Positions 16,712-28,096 of a stretch of 64,000 nt of DNA are shown here, piece by piece. Location of the stretch: NCBI RefSeq assembly GCF_014842925.1, contig NZ_JACYXJ010000002.1, forward strand, positions 558,001 to 622,000. The letters run 5' to 3'. A program made the translations under genes and the position numbers. Source of the stretch: Roseibium polysiphoniae (GTDB lineage: Bacteria; Pseudomonadota; Alphaproteobacteria; Rhizobiales; Stappiaceae). The stretch's first letter is position 1, and each line of letters opens with the position of its first letter. Below the pieces are notes generated by a model that was not told the origin of the DNA, searched no databases, and saw nothing but the letters and a program-made list of their open reading frames with translations.

Positions 16712-18604
16712 TCAGTTGGTTCCGACGCCGATGACCTGGGCGATCGAAGCCTGATTGACCTCGACACCCGCCTTCTGTTCGATGTCGGTCACATACTGGT
16801 TCAGGAGGGAATCCTGCAACTGCTGCGACAGCTGTGTGCGAAGCTGGCGTACGTCCTGAGCCTCGGCGAAGAACGCGGCTGAATTTACCGCATCCACCTT
16901 GAGCACGAGACGATTTGCGCCATCCGATGCCGGTGCAGCCGCCGTGATGCCGGAGGGGCCGGCAAAAGCTGCGACAACGGCTTCACGTCCAAGATCACCA
17001 TCAGAGCCAGTGCGCGCGAGACCGGCGACGAATTTAACGTCCGCGCCGAGTTCTTCCGCCAGACTTGCGAAGTCCGCGCCCGTTCTGGCGCGCTCGGCCA
17101 AGTCTGTGGCGAGTTCGGTCAGGCGTTTTTCCTCTTCGTCCGCCTTCCAGGCTGCAACAACCCGGTCACGAACTTCAGACAAATTGCGGTCACGAGAGGG
17201 CACCACCTTGGTGACCTCGTACCAAAGGAAGCCACGGTCACCGAGTTGCAACGGATCGTTCTCGACGCCGACATCGCTGTCGAAAGCACCTGCAAGGAGG
17301 CCAGCGGCTTCCGGCAGAACAACGGCTGTTTCGTTCTCATCGTTCCCCTGAGCGTCAAAGGCAGCAGGAGTGATCGTCTCGAGAGAGAAGCGGGATGCGA
17401 TTTCCGCAAGGCTTGCACCGCCTGCACGGGCATCCTCGATCTCATCGAGAAGATCCAAAACTTCACGCTCGGCCTGGTCCTGAGCAAGTTCCTCACGGAT
17501 CTCGTCGGCGACCTCTTCAAGGGCCTTGACGGATTCCGGTTCGATATCAGTGACATTCACGATAACGGATGAAAAGCGGCCTTCAACCACTCCACTTGTC
17601 TCGCCCTGCGCCAGGGAGAAAGCGGCGTCGCCGATGGCTTCATCAAGAAAGTCCGCCTTTGCCATCAAGCCGAGGTCAACGTCATTTGCGCCAAGCCCCT
17701 GTTCGGCCATCAGGTCATCGAACGTCATGCCGCCAGCGAGTTTTTCTGCAGCGGCTTTCGCGTCGTCTTCATTTGTGAAAGACATCTGACGGACATCGCG
17801 GCGCTCGGCCTGGAAATAATCATCCTTGTTGCGATCATATTCCGCGGCGACTGCGTCCTCACCGATGTCGTCCGGGCGCATGAGCTTGGTGGGCGACAGT
17901 TCAAGGATTGCGATCTCGCGATATTCCGGAGCCTTGAAATTGTCTTTCTCGGCGTCGAAATAGGCGGTGAGATCGGTCTCTGACGGATCTTCGATTTCGC
18001 CAAGAAGCGCTGGCTCCAGCAGCAGATAGCTTACGTCGCGGGTCTCTGCTTCGAAGGAATGGAGTGCCTCAAGATAGGCGATCGGCGTCGCCATGCCGCC
18101 GGTCAACCCTTCTGCGAGCTGCTGGCGCTCGGCGAGCTGTCGGCGCTCGACGACATATTCGTCTTCGGTCATGCCGTTGTTGCGAAGCACCTGGGCAAGC
18201 TGTGAACGGTCATAGCCACCACCTGGGCGCTGAAACGCGGGATCCGCCTGGATGAGCGTTGCCAGTTTCTGATCGGAAACACCGAGGTTCATGGACGTTG
18301 CCGTCTCATTCATGGCAGCTTCAGCGACCAGCTTTCCAAGGGTCTGTTGCGGAATGCCGAACTGTGCGCCCTCGACAGTGGAGAGCGGGCGTCCAATTTG
18401 ACGGCCCAGATTGTTCAGATCTCGGCGATAGGCCCGGTCAAAGGAAAACAGAGAGATCTCAGTCCCGCCGACCTTTGCGGCGACGTTCTGGCCGAAGCCC
18501 TGGAAAATATCTGCGACACCCCATACGGCAAAGCTCATGACGAGCAGAGCGATAAACAGTTTGGCAATCCAGGTGCCGGCGCCCTTGCGCAGCGCGTCGA
18601 GCAT
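16712..18604 (-). CDS. PpiD-like periplasmic chaperone/peptidyl-prolyl isomerase
   Basis: A 630-residue membrane-anchored folding factor. A short cytoplasmic N-terminus and one transmembrane helix (LFIALLVMSFAVWGVADIF, about residues 16-34) are followed by a SurA-N-like region and a central parvulin-like domain (about 240-380). The C-terminal part is rich in Glu/Asp/Ala helices. The start at 18604 has GGGAG upstream; a longer frame adds 37 improbable residues. PpiD works at the periplasmic face of the Sec translocon. It is first in the strand run leading to trpD-trpC-moaC-moeA and divergent from tpiA, as in other alphaproteobacteria. Whether the isomerase domain is active cannot be judged from motifs alone. 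Confidence 0.85.
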   Translation of the reverse strand: MLDALRKGAGTWIAKLFIALLVMSFAVWGVADIFQGFGQNVAAKVGGTEISLFSFDRAYRRDLNNLGRQIGRPLSTVEGAQFGIPQQTLGKLVAEAAMNETATSMNLGVSDQKLATLIQADPAFQRPGGGYDRSQLAQVLRNNGMTEDEYVVERRQLAERQQLAEGLTGGMATPIAYLEALHSFEAETRDVSYLLLEPALLGEIEDPSETDLTAYFDAEKDNFKAPEYREIAILELSPTKLMRPDDIGEDAVAAEYDRNKDDYFQAERRDVRQMSFTNEDDAKAAAEKLAGGMTFDDLMAEQGLGANDVDLGLMAKADFLDEAIGDAAFSLAQGETSGVVEGRFSSVIVNVTDIEPESVKALEEVADEIREELAQDQAEREVLDLLDEIEDARAGGASLAEIASRFSLETITPAAFDAQGNDENETAVVLPEAAGLLAGAFDSDVGVENDPLQLGDRGFLWYEVTKVVPSRDRNLSEVRDRVVAAWKADEEEKRLTELATDLAERARTGADFASLAEELGADVKFVAGLARTGSDGDLGREAVVAAFAGPSGITAAAPASDGANRLVLKVDAVNSAAFFAEAQDVRQLRTQLSQQLQDSLLNQYVTDIEQKAGVEVNQASIAQVIGVGTN

Positions 18605-18760
18605 GTGTTCTCCCGTCCTTGTCCGGTCAGATGGCCTTGGTACTAAAGGCCCAATTTGCTTTTTGGCTCCCTTGCGGAGCGGGCGGATAATAGAGAGCCA
18701 TGCCGGGCGCTGCAAGGCGGCCAGCTAAACATCCGCGAACCTTTTTTCACGGCTTTAAAT

Positions 18761-18790
18761 TTGCAAGCCCGGCGCATTTTTGCGCTATAG
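18761..18790 (+). promoter_or_regulatory. Candidate sigma-70-type promoter for tpiA
   Basis: TTGCAA (18761-18766) and CTATAG (18785-18790) are 18 bp apart, 44 bp before the tpiA start. Both hexamers are acceptable for alphaproteobacterial housekeeping promoters. There is no experimental support. Confidence 0.45.
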
Positions 18791-18833
18791 AGCTTCGAAT
18801 ATTGAAAAATACGCCGTCAGGAGGACAAAAGGC

Positions 18834-19592
18834 ATGTCGCAGACGATCAAGCCGTTGGTAGCTGGTAACTGGAAAATGAACGGCCTCAGGTCTCATCTCG
18901 ATGTTGCATCCGAGATCGCAGCCGGCATTTCATCCGAGTTGGCCGGTAAGGTCGATGCCATGATCTGTGCTCCAGCGACGCTTATACAGCTTCTGGCGCA
19001 ATCGACGAGCGCCACCGCGCTGCGGATCGGCGGTGAAGACTGTCACAGCGCCGAGAGCGGTGCGCATACAGGCGACATTTCTGCGGAAATGCTTGCTGAT
19101 GCGGGCGCTACTGCCGTGATCGTCGGGCATTCCGAGCGGCGCACGGACCACGGCGAGACGGATGCTCTCGTCAAGGCGAAAGCGGAAGCTGCATGGCGTG
19201 CCGGCCTCGTTGCCATCATCTGCGTCGGCGAGACCGAATCCGAGCGCAAGGCGGGCAGGGCGGTTGAGGTTGTCTCCGGGCAGCTGGCCGGATCGATTCC
19301 GGACGGCGCAACCGCGCAGAACACCATTTTGGCTTATGAGCCGGTTTGGGCTATCGGCACCGGCCTGACGCCGACGTCCGGTGATGTCGAGGAAATTCAC
19401 TGGGAAATGCGTGAGGCGCTGATAGCGCGCCTCGGTGCTCAGGGAGCTGACATGCGGCTTCTTTACGGCGGTTCGGTGAAACCTGGTAACGCGCAAGAAC
19501 TCATGGGCGTCAAAAATGTTGATGGCGCACTGGTGGGCGGGGCGAGCCTCAAGGCGACCGACTTTCTCGGAATTCTAGCCGCCTATGCATGA
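18834..19592 (+). CDS. tpiA: Triosephosphate isomerase
   Basis: A 252-residue TIM barrel interconverting dihydroxyacetone phosphate and glyceraldehyde 3-phosphate. The catalytic residues are seen in VAGNWKMN (Lys), VGHSERR (His) and [10 protein letters not shown] (Glu); the phosphate loop is LYGGSVKP. The start at 18834 follows AGGAGGACAAAAGGC; an 18-codon upstream extension is not needed. It is divergent from ppiD and upstream of secG. Confidence 0.97.
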   Translation: MSQTIKPLVAGNWKMNGLRSHLDVASEIAAGISSELAGKVDAMICAPATLIQLLAQSTSATALRIGGEDCHSAESGAHTGDISAEMLADAGATAVIVGHSERRTDHGETDALVKAKAEAAWRAGLVAIICVGETESERKAGRAVEVVSGQLAGSIPDGATAQNTILAYEPVWAIGTGLTPTSGDVEEIHWEMREALIARLGAQGADMRLLYGGSVKPGNAQELMGVKNVDGALVGGASLKATDFLGILAAYA

Positions 19593-19694
19593 TGGGGGCT
19601 GAAACTGCCGTCAGAAACACCCACATCAAGACTGGTACGGCCGCCAATAGTGGTGTAGAAGGCCGCCAATCTTAAACAAAAAGAATGGCCCACG

Positions 19695-20072
19695 ATGGAA
19701 ACCGTAGTCATCGTAATTCATCTCATGGTCGTGCTGGCACTTGTGCTGGTCGTCCTCCTGCAGCGCTCCGAAGGTGGCGGGCTCGGGATGGGCGGCGGCG
19801 GAGGTGGCGGCGGCGGACTAATGTCCAGCCGCGGCACAGCCAATGTTTTGACCCGTGCGACAGCGGTCCTCGCCGTTGCATTCTTTATCACGTCTCTCGG
19901 CTTGAGCCTGATCGCCAAGATGGGTGATCGTCCCGCGTCCGTTCTTGATGCGGTTCCGACCAGCCAGGATCTCCCGAGTTCTGGTGAAGGATCGACCGGA
20001 AACGGCATCCTTGATGCGCTGAAGCCGCAAGAAGAGGCGCCTTCGGGCCCACAGGTGCCGGCCGCGCAATAA
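19695..20072 (+). CDS. secG: Preprotein translocase subunit SecG
   Basis: A 125-residue membrane protein of the SecYEG channel. It has two transmembrane helices (about residues 3-22 and 55-73) joined by a Gly-rich loop with LQRSEGGGLGMGGG, then a long Pro/Ser-rich cytoplasmic tail as in other alphaproteobacterial SecG. It lies between tpiA and pyrG, the usual alphaproteobacterial order. A terminator follows. Confidence 0.93.
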   Translation: METVVIVIHLMVVLALVLVVLLQRSEGGGLGMGGGGGGGGGLMSSRGTANVLTRATAVLAVAFFITSLGLSLIAKMGDRPASVLDAVPTSQDLPSSGEGSTGNGILDALKPQEEAPSGPQVPAAQ

Positions 20073-21836
<1,764 letters not shown>

Positions 21837-21865
21837 CCTTTGATCTGCAAGACGGGGAGATTGTG

Positions 21866-22690
21866 ATGGCTCGAGGCCTGGACCATGTCGTGGTGGCGGT
21901 AAGCGATTTGGACGCTGCTGCCCAGGCGTGGGCAGAGCTCGGGTTCACGGTCACCCCGGAAAACCGTCACGCTTGGGGAACCGCCAATCGGCTGGTTCAA
22001 CTCGACGGGTTTTTCATTGAGATCCTCACGGTGGCGGATGAAAGTTTGATTGTGGAGGCATCAGAAGGCGACTTTTCCTTCGGTGCCTTCAATCGGGACT
22101 TTCTGAAAACGCGCCAGGGCGCGTCGATGCTGGTCGCAGAGAGCGTTGATCCTGCCCAGGACAGAGCGGATTTTCAAAGGCTTGGGCTGACCACCTATGC
22201 GCCCTTTTCCTTTGAGCGTGTGGCAAACTTCAAGGACGGTTCCACTGGCAAGGTCGGCTTTGACCTGACCTTCCTGACTGATCCGCTGATTCCCGATCTT
22301 GCCTTTTTTACCTGCCGAAACCGGTATCCGGAAACTTTCTGGAACGCTGACTTTCAGCGCCACGACAATGGTGCGGCTGCGATCGGAGCCATCTTCATGG
22401 TGGCGTCTGACCCTTCCGATCACCATGAGTTTCTGGGCGGGTTTACTGGCCAGCGGGAGATGCGGGCGACTAGCCTCGGGCTCGAGATTCAAACCCCGCG
22501 GGGTTTGATTTCGGTTCTCAATCCCGACGCCTATCGCCACCTTGTTGGCGATACGGCTGCGAATGAAGTGACGTCCAACTTGCCGCAGATTGTGGCAGTG
22601 GAAGTCGTTTGCGACGGCCTTGAGAAGCGAAAAGTGATTCCCGCAGGCGACGCCCTGGGGATTACTGTGATCCTGACGCCAGCTGTCTAG
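21866..22690 (+). CDS. Glyoxalase-like domain protein
   Basis: A 274-residue protein with the VOC-superfamily glyoxalase-like fold: it opens GLDHVVVAVSDLDAAAQAWAELGF and has an early strand ending in FIEIL. The rest, including LAFFTCRNRYPETFW, fits the larger PF13468-type glyoxalase-like proteins. ATG 21866 follows GGGGAG; a GTG one codon earlier is also possible. It is 29 bp after pyrG and may be co-transcribed. VOC proteins are metal-dependent lyases, isomerases or dioxygenases; no substrate can be assigned. Confidence 0.75.
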   Translation: MARGLDHVVVAVSDLDAAAQAWAELGFTVTPENRHAWGTANRLVQLDGFFIEILTVADESLIVEASEGDFSFGAFNRDFLKTRQGASMLVAESVDPAQDRADFQRLGLTTYAPFSFERVANFKDGSTGKVGFDLTFLTDPLIPDLAFFTCRNRYPETFWNADFQRHDNGAAAIGAIFMVASDPSDHHEFLGGFTGQREMRATSLGLEIQTPRGLISVLNPDAYRHLVGDTAANEVTSNLPQIVAVEVVCDGLEKRKVIPAGDALGITVILTPAV

Positions 22691-22861
22691 AGCCTGCGAG
22701 TTCTGGCCGGGCGTCCCCTGCTTTCTCTTCCTTTACGGAACAAGTTTTGCGACCGGCTGATAAGCGCTTGGCGTTGCGCCGAATTTGTCTGTAATCTGCA
22801 TGTCAAAGAGTGAGCCGTAGTCTGAACAGGCGGCAGAACTCGTGACGGGAGATCAGACTGT

Positions 22862-24013
22862 ATGCCCTTTCAGACGAAACCCAGACGTCTTGCGCGATTG
22901 TTGATTCTTTCCGGCGTCGCGTTCGCCCTCGCCAGCTGTAACGACAAGAGCGAAGAAACGGCCGCGCCGCCGCCTCCTTCCGTGACCGTCGCCGGCGTCC
23001 AATCGAAGGACATCCGTCAGAGCGAGAGCTTCGTTGGAGAAATTGCTGCGGTCGATCAGGTCGGGCTGGTGGCTCGGGTCAGTGGGTTCCTGGAAGAACA
23101 GCTCGTCAAGGACGGGGCAATCGTCAAAAAAGGCGATCTGATTTTCAAGATCGAGAAGCAGCAGTATGAGGCCGCTCTACAGTCCGCAAATGCGGATCTT
23201 GCCAGCGCCAAGGCTGATGCTGCCTTGAAGGCTGCGGACGAAAAACGCGACAAGGACCTTCTCGACAAGGGGCACGTTTCCGAGGCTGCCTATGAGTCGA
23301 CACTTGCTCAGAAAGAGCAGGCAGAGGCGTCGGTTCTCTCAGCCGAGGCCGCGATTGCCCAGGCGAAGCTGGATCTGAGCTACACGGACGTGAAAGCTCC
23401 CTTCGACGGCCAGATCGGCAAGGCCGCCTATAGTGTCGGTGAGGTGGTTGGTCCGACCGCGGAGCCTCTCGCCACGCTCATTCGCCTGGCCCCGGTCTAT
23501 GTGAATTTCTCGGTTAGCGAGGCGCAGTTCCTCAATGCGGTCAAGGAACATGGGATCGACCCTGTCGACCTCGACCCGGACAAGGCTCCCGATCTCAGCC
23601 TGGTCCTGCCGAATGGTGAGAAATTCGACGAGACTGGTGAGATCGTTTTCATCGACAACAAGGTCGATAGCCAGACGGGCACCATTTCGTTTCGCGGCCA
23701 GTTTGCCAACACGTCCAACCGCCTTGTTTCAGGAACCTATGTCACGGTGATCATCGAGGCTCCGGTCGAAACCAAGGCCCTGACGATCCCGCAGGCCGCG
23801 GTTCAGCGCGATCAAAGGGGCAGCTTTGTTCTCGCCATCAGCGCCCAGGAACAGGTCGAGCAGCGTTACGTCGAACTCGGTGCGCAGGTCGAAGGCGATT
23901 TCATCGTCACAAGCGGCCTACAGGAAGGTGAAAGGGTCATCGTTGAAGGCCTGCAGAAGGTGCGTCCCGGTGTGCCGGTGAATGCGGTTCTTGCGTCCAA
24001 ACCGGTGGAGTAA
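22862..24013 (+). CDS. RND efflux periplasmic adaptor, AcrA-type lipoprotein
   Basis: A 383-residue membrane-fusion protein. It begins with a lipoprotein signal and lipobox LASC (Cys about residue 26). A barrel-sandwich/lipoyl part follows (VDQVGLVARVSGFLEEQLVKDG), then an alpha-helical hairpin rich in Ala/Lys/Glu (about 95-165), the second lipoyl half (LSYTDVKAPFDGQIGKAAYS), and beta-barrel and membrane-proximal domains ending VEGLQKVRPGVPV. It links the inner-membrane pump encoded 5 bp downstream to an outer-membrane channel; no TolC/OprM gene is in the window. No regulator lies next to the pair. Confidence 0.92.
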   Translation: MPFQTKPRRLARLLILSGVAFALASCNDKSEETAAPPPPSVTVAGVQSKDIRQSESFVGEIAAVDQVGLVARVSGFLEEQLVKDGAIVKKGDLIFKIEKQQYEAALQSANADLASAKADAALKAADEKRDKDLLDKGHVSEAAYESTLAQKEQAEASVLSAEAAIAQAKLDLSYTDVKAPFDGQIGKAAYSVGEVVGPTAEPLATLIRLAPVYVNFSVSEAQFLNAVKEHGIDPVDLDPDKAPDLSLVLPNGEKFDETGEIVFIDNKVDSQTGTISFRGQFANTSNRLVSGTYVTVIIEAPVETKALTIPQAAVQRDQRGSFVLAISAQEQVEQRYVELGAQVEGDFIVTSGLQEGERVIVEGLQKVRPGVPVNAVLASKPVE

Positions 24014-24018
24014 GCGCG

Positions 24019-27000
24019 ATGTTTTCTGCTTTCTTCATCTACCGGCCCAAGTTTGCCTTGGTCATCTCGCTCGTCATCACAATTGCCGGAATTCTCGGGT
24101 ATCTCGCCCTTCCGGTTGAACAATTCCCCAACATCACACCGCCGGTGGTCAGCGTTTCAGCGACCTATACCGGGGCAAATGCTGAAGTGCTCGAACAGAC
24201 CGTGGCGGCGCCGATCGAAGCGCAGGTCAATGGTGTCGATGACATGATTTACATGTCGTCGACGAGCTCTGACAGCGGGAACTACTCGCTCAACGTGACC
24301 TTCGCGGTGGGAACCGATCCGGATATTGCGACGGTGAACGTGCAAAACCGGGTCAGTCAGGCGACGAGCCAGCTGCCAAGTGAAGTCACGGCCAACGGCG
24401 TGACCGTGCAGAAGGCCTCCACCAACATGCTGATGGTGGTGACGCTTTTCTCGCCGAAAGGAACCTACGACGAGGTCTTTCTGTCGAACTATGCCTCGAT
24501 CAACCTGAAGGACGCACTTGCACGTGTTGGCGGTGTCGGCAAGGCGGATGTTTTGACTGACTTTGCTTATGGCATGCGCGTCTGGCTGGATCCTGATCGG
24601 CTTGCAAGTCTCAACATGACGCCGACGGATTTCATTTCGGCCATCCAGGACCAGAACATTCAGGTCGCGGCTGGCCAGATTGGCGCTCCGCCCGTGCCTG
24701 AAGGGCAGCAGTTCCAATATACGATCAAGGCCAAGGGGCGCCTGGAAACCAAGGAAGACTTCGAGCAGATCGTCCTTCGCACGGGGGACGACGGCGCGAT
24801 CGTCAAGGTCGGTGATGTGGCGCGGGTGGAACTTGGCGCGCAGACCTATTCGGCGAGCGGCGAATTCAATGGGCAGCCATCGACCGTTCTGGCCATCTAT
24901 CAGGCCCCTGGTGCCAACGCGCTTCAGGTCGCGGAGGGCGTGCAGGCGCGGCTTGATCAGCTGTCTCAGGCCTTTCCCGAGGACATGGAATATGATGTCC
25001 CATTCAATACGACTGACTTCGTTGAGCAATCCTTGAACGACGTGATCACCACGCTGCTGCTGACCTTTGTGCTTGTGGTTGCGGTGGTGTTTATGTTCCT
25101 CGCCAACTGGCGCGCAACGATCATTCCCACCGTCGCCATTCCGGTTTCCCTGATCGGCACGTTCGCGGTCTTGATCCTGCTAGGCATGTCGCTGAACACG
25201 ATCTCGCTCTTCGCTCTCGTACTTGCGATCGGCATCGTGGTGGATGACGCCATTGTTGTCGTCGAGAACGTGGAACGCATCATTGCCGATGAGGGCCTTG
25301 ATCCGCGGGAAGCGACGGCCAAGGCCATGGGGCAGATCACCGGGCCGGTGATCGCGACGACGCTTGTGCTGCTGGCGGTCTTTGTTCCGACAATTTTCAT
25401 GCCCGGCATCACCGGTGAGCTCTATTCCCAGTTCGCCGTGACCATTTCGGTTTCCGTGGTGATTTCTTCCATCAACGCACTGACGCTTTCGCCGGCCCTG
25501 TGCGGGTTGGTTCTCAAGCGGCGGACGGGCCCGCCAAAGGGCCTTCTTGCGCTTTTCGACAAGGGCATCGGGTCGGTTCGTGACGGATACACCCGCCTTG
25601 TCCGCAGATTGCTGAGAGTGGCCTTTCTCGGAGTGGTCGCCATCGCGGGCGTGATCGCGCTGATCGTGTTTCTCGGCGGACGTCTGCCGCAGGGGTTTTT
25701 GCCACTGGAAGATCAGGGCTACCTGATGGTCGACATCCAGTTGCCGGATGGGGCTGCACTTGCCCGGACTGAAAGTGTCACGGAACAGGTGGTCTCTACC
25801 GTCAAGGACATTCCAGGTCTCCAAAGTGTGGTGGTCGTCAACGGCTATTCAATTCTGAACGGCGGCCTTTCTTCCAACAGTGCAATGGTCATCACCACGA
25901 TGACAGGCTGGGAAGAGCGTCAGGAACCGGATTTGAAGATCAATGCGATCCTAGCGACATTCTGGCAGAGGTTCTCCCAGATTTCCGGTGCGAACATCAT
26001 CGCCTTCAACCCGCCGCCGATTCCCGGCCTTGGCACGACGGGCGGTGTCGAGATGATGGTACAGCAAACCGGCGGCGGCACGCCTCAGGACCTGGCGGCA
26101 GCCATCGGCTCACTGGTCTATTCGGCCAACCAGTTGCCTGATATCGCACAAGCCTATTCGACTTACCGCTCCAATGTTCCGCAGATTTTCGTCGATCTTG
26201 ATCGTGATAAGGCGAAAACACTCGGGATCGACGTCGCGGATGTTTTCACAACGCTTCAGGCCTATCTCGGCTCCTACTACGTCAATGACTTCAACATTTT
26301 CGGGCGTGTCTACAAGGTCATGATCCAGGCCGAGGGGCAGTACCGCAACAGAGTTGAAGACATTGGTCGCCTATATGTGCGCTCAACGGATGGGACGATG
26401 GTTCCCATGCGCTCGCTCGTGACGACCGAAAATGTCCTCGGGCCGCAAAGCCTGAAGAGATACAACATGTTCCGGGCGGCTTCCGTCAATGCGGAGCCTG
26501 GGGCGGGCGCTTCGACAGGTGTGGTCATTAACGGGATGGAAACAGCGGCGGCGGAGGCCCTGCCGCCCGGATATACGTTTGAATGGACGGGCACTGCGCT
26601 CCAGCAGGAGGGATCCGGCAACATCGTCATCTTCATTTTGATGTTGGCGATTCTCTTCGCCTATCTGTTTCTCGTGGCGCAATACGAAAGCTGGAGCATG
26701 CCCGTGGCGATCCTCATGTCGGTGACGGTTGCGCTTCTCGGCGCGTTCGTGGCCGTCTGGCTATCTGGCGGCGATGTCAATCTCTACACACAGATCGGGA
26801 TGATCATGCTTGTGGGGCTGGGGGCGAAAAACGCGATTCTGATTGTCGAGTTTGCCATCGAGCAACGGTCCTCGGGCAAGACCATCAAGGAGGCCGCCGA
26901 GGAAGCGGCCCACCTTCGCTTCCGCGCTGTGATGATGACTGCTCTGTCCTTTCTGCTGGGCGTGGTGCCCTTGATGACGGCTTCAAGCGCCGGTGCGGCG

Positions 27001-27192
27001 AGCCAGAAGGCAATTGGTTTCGCGGTCTTTGGGGGCATGTTCTTCGCAACGACCCTGGGCGTGATCCTGATCCCGGTTCTCTATGTCGTGATGCAGACCA
27101 CTCGGGAAACCGTCAAAGGCTGGTTCGGGTGGAAACCGGAAAACGATACGCTGCCAGAGAGCGGGCAGGGCGCTGTGCCGCAGGAAGGTTAG
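24019..27192 (+). CDS. RND multidrug efflux transporter, AcrB/HAE1-type
   Basis: A 1057-residue inner-membrane proton-drug antiporter. It begins MFSAFFIYRPKFALVISLVI (TM1), then a porter domain (SVSATYTGANAEVLEQTV). TM4 carries the proton-relay Asp pair (GIVVDDAIVVVENVER) and TM10 the essential Lys (GAKNAILIVEFA). Twelve hydrophobic segments and two large periplasmic loops are visible. It forms one unit with the adaptor gene upstream and is followed by a terminator. The HAE1 subfamily exports hydrophobic and amphiphilic compounds; the actual substrates are unknown. Confidence 0.93.
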   Translation: MFSAFFIYRPKFALVISLVITIAGILGYLALPVEQFPNITPPVVSVSATYTGANAEVLEQTVAAPIEAQVNGVDDMIYMSSTSSDSGNYSLNVTFAVGTDPDIATVNVQNRVSQATSQLPSEVTANGVTVQKASTNMLMVVTLFSPKGTYDEVFLSNYASINLKDALARVGGVGKADVLTDFAYGMRVWLDPDRLASLNMTPTDFISAIQDQNIQVAAGQIGAPPVPEGQQFQYTIKAKGRLETKEDFEQIVLRTGDDGAIVKVGDVARVELGAQTYSASGEFNGQPSTVLAIYQAPGANALQVAEGVQARLDQLSQAFPEDMEYDVPFNTTDFVEQSLNDVITTLLLTFVLVVAVVFMFLANWRATIIPTVAIPVSLIGTFAVLILLGMSLNTISLFALVLAIGIVVDDAIVVVENVERIIADEGLDPREATAKAMGQITGPVIATTLVLLAVFVPTIFMPGITGELYSQFAVTISVSVVISSINALTLSPALCGLVLKRRTGPPKGLLALFDKGIGSVRDGYTRLVRRLLRVAFLGVVAIAGVIALIVFLGGRLPQGFLPLEDQGYLMVDIQLPDGAALARTESVTEQVVSTVKDIPGLQSVVVVNGYSILNGGLSSNSAMVITTMTGWEERQEPDLKINAILATFWQRFSQISGANIIAFNPPPIPGLGTTGGVEMMVQQTGGGTPQDLAAAIGSLVYSANQLPDIAQAYSTYRSNVPQIFVDLDRDKAKTLGIDVADVFTTLQAYLGSYYVNDFNIFGRVYKVMIQAEGQYRNRVEDIGRLYVRSTDGTMVPMRSLVTTENVLGPQSLKRYNMFRAASVNAEPGAGASTGVVINGMETAAAEALPPGYTFEWTGTALQQEGSGNIVIFILMLAILFAYLFLVAQYESWSMPVAILMSVTVALLGAFVAVWLSGGDVNLYTQIGMIMLVGLGAKNAILIVEFAIEQRSSGKTIKEAAEEAAHLRFRAVMMTALSFLLGVVPLMTASSAGAASQKAIGFAVFGGMFFATTLGVILIPVLYVVMQTTRETVKGWFGWKPENDTLPESGQGAVPQEG

Positions 27193-27220
27193 ACCTTCGA
27201 AGGGTTTTTCAGCGAGACAA

Positions 27221-27250
27221 AAGAGCCGGCGGATTCGCCGGCTTTTTATT
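27221..27250 (+). terminator. Intrinsic terminator after the RND operon
   Basis: AGCCGGCG (27224-27231) pairs with CGCCGGCT (27236-27243) around GATT, preceded by AAG and followed by TTTTATTT. It closes the adaptor-pump operon. Confidence 0.85.
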
Positions 27251-27292
27251 TGGGTAGTTGCATGTGCATATCACTACAGACAAGTTTAGCGT

Positions 27293-27358
27293 GGGTAATA
27301 TCAGGAGTAGTTCATCGACAAATTACCCGTAAATATTCCCAGGTTAAAACAACCTAGG
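27293..27358 (+). promoter_or_regulatory. Dyads upstream of the GNAT-like gene
   Basis: GGGTAAT (27293-27299) is inverted at ATTACCC (27322-27328). A tighter dyad, CCAGGTT-AAAAC-AACCTAGG, sits at 27339-27358, only 9 bp before the start codon. Together they suggest binding sites or an RNA hairpin that controls the gene at 27368. No regulator is identified. Confidence 0.3.
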
Positions 27359-27367
27359 ATTCTACCT

Positions 27368-28096
27368 ATGATTATCAAGAATGAAATCGAGATCAATCGC
27401 GCAATTTCTTACTATAGGGAGGAAGTGGAAAGGCATGGCCTCTTTGTTGAGGAGGCGCATGACTTTGAACTTCTGGCGGAAATCTGTGCCTGGAGAGACG
27501 AAAGGGAAGGCGTAAACCATTCCCTGACTGAACAATTCTCACCGAAACTTTTCGATTTTTCGCCAGACAATGCCTTTTTTCTTCTGGTCCGCGATGCTGA
27601 TGGTGAGGTTGCGTCGGTTCAGGGCGCGCGTCTTGACCATCTGTCCGGCATTTCGCTCGCAGGCTTCTGGCAGACGCAGCAGAGGCGCATCTACTGTGAT
27701 CCCTATCCCGACCAGGTGCCGGAGCTCGGACAGGCGCACTGTCCAGAGGCCTTCGAAATCACAGGGAAGTGCGTCTACCACGGAAACATGTGGCTGACGC
27801 CAGCGTGGAAGGGAAAACGGCTCGGCCAGCCCCTGTGCCGCCTTGGGCAACTTGTGGCCTACGCCAAGTGGCCGCTCGACTATATCTACTGCTTTATCGA
27901 GAGTGCCCTGGTCAGCAAGGGCTTTGCGGCCCATCAGGGCTATGCCCATATTTCTCCGACCGGGACAGATTGGATAAAGGCGCCTGAACATATTCACGGC
28001 GATGATTATTTGTGCTGGAACCGTCCACGCGATCTTGATCACCTGGCTCGGACAACCAACAGATCGGTTTCAAGGGCGCGGTCATACAGCCAATAA
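27368..28096 (+). CDS. GNAT-like protein of unknown function
   Basis: A 242-residue soluble protein I do not recognise as a named family. A GNAT-type acetyl-CoA loop is suggested by WLTPAWKGKRLGQPLCRLG (about residues 142-160), after a strand-rich stretch with FFLLVRDADGEVASVQGARL. The start ATG has AGGAT upstream. Its last 185 bp overlap a convergent PAS-like gene. The final residues (after about 220) may be less constrained. No signal peptide or membrane segment. An acyltransferase role is inference; it lacks the conserved Arg/Glu/Asp core I would expect in LuxI-type synthases. Confidence 0.55.
   Translation: MIIKNEIEINRAISYYREEVERHGLFVEEAHDFELLAEICAWRDEREGVNHSLTEQFSPKLFDFSPDNAFFLLVRDADGEVASVQGARLDHLSGISLAGFWQTQQRRIYCDPYPDQVPELGQAHCPEAFEITGKCVYHGNMWLTPAWKGKRLGQPLCRLGQLVAYAKWPLDYIYCFIESALVSKGFAAHQGYAHISPTGTDWIKAPEHIHGDDYLCWNRPRDLDHLARTTNRSVSRARSYSQ

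Noticed and set aside
27368..28096. LuxI-type autoinducer synthase
   Set aside because: The size and GNAT-like loop are suggestive, but the conserved charged core of LuxI proteins is not evident and no luxR gene is adjacent.
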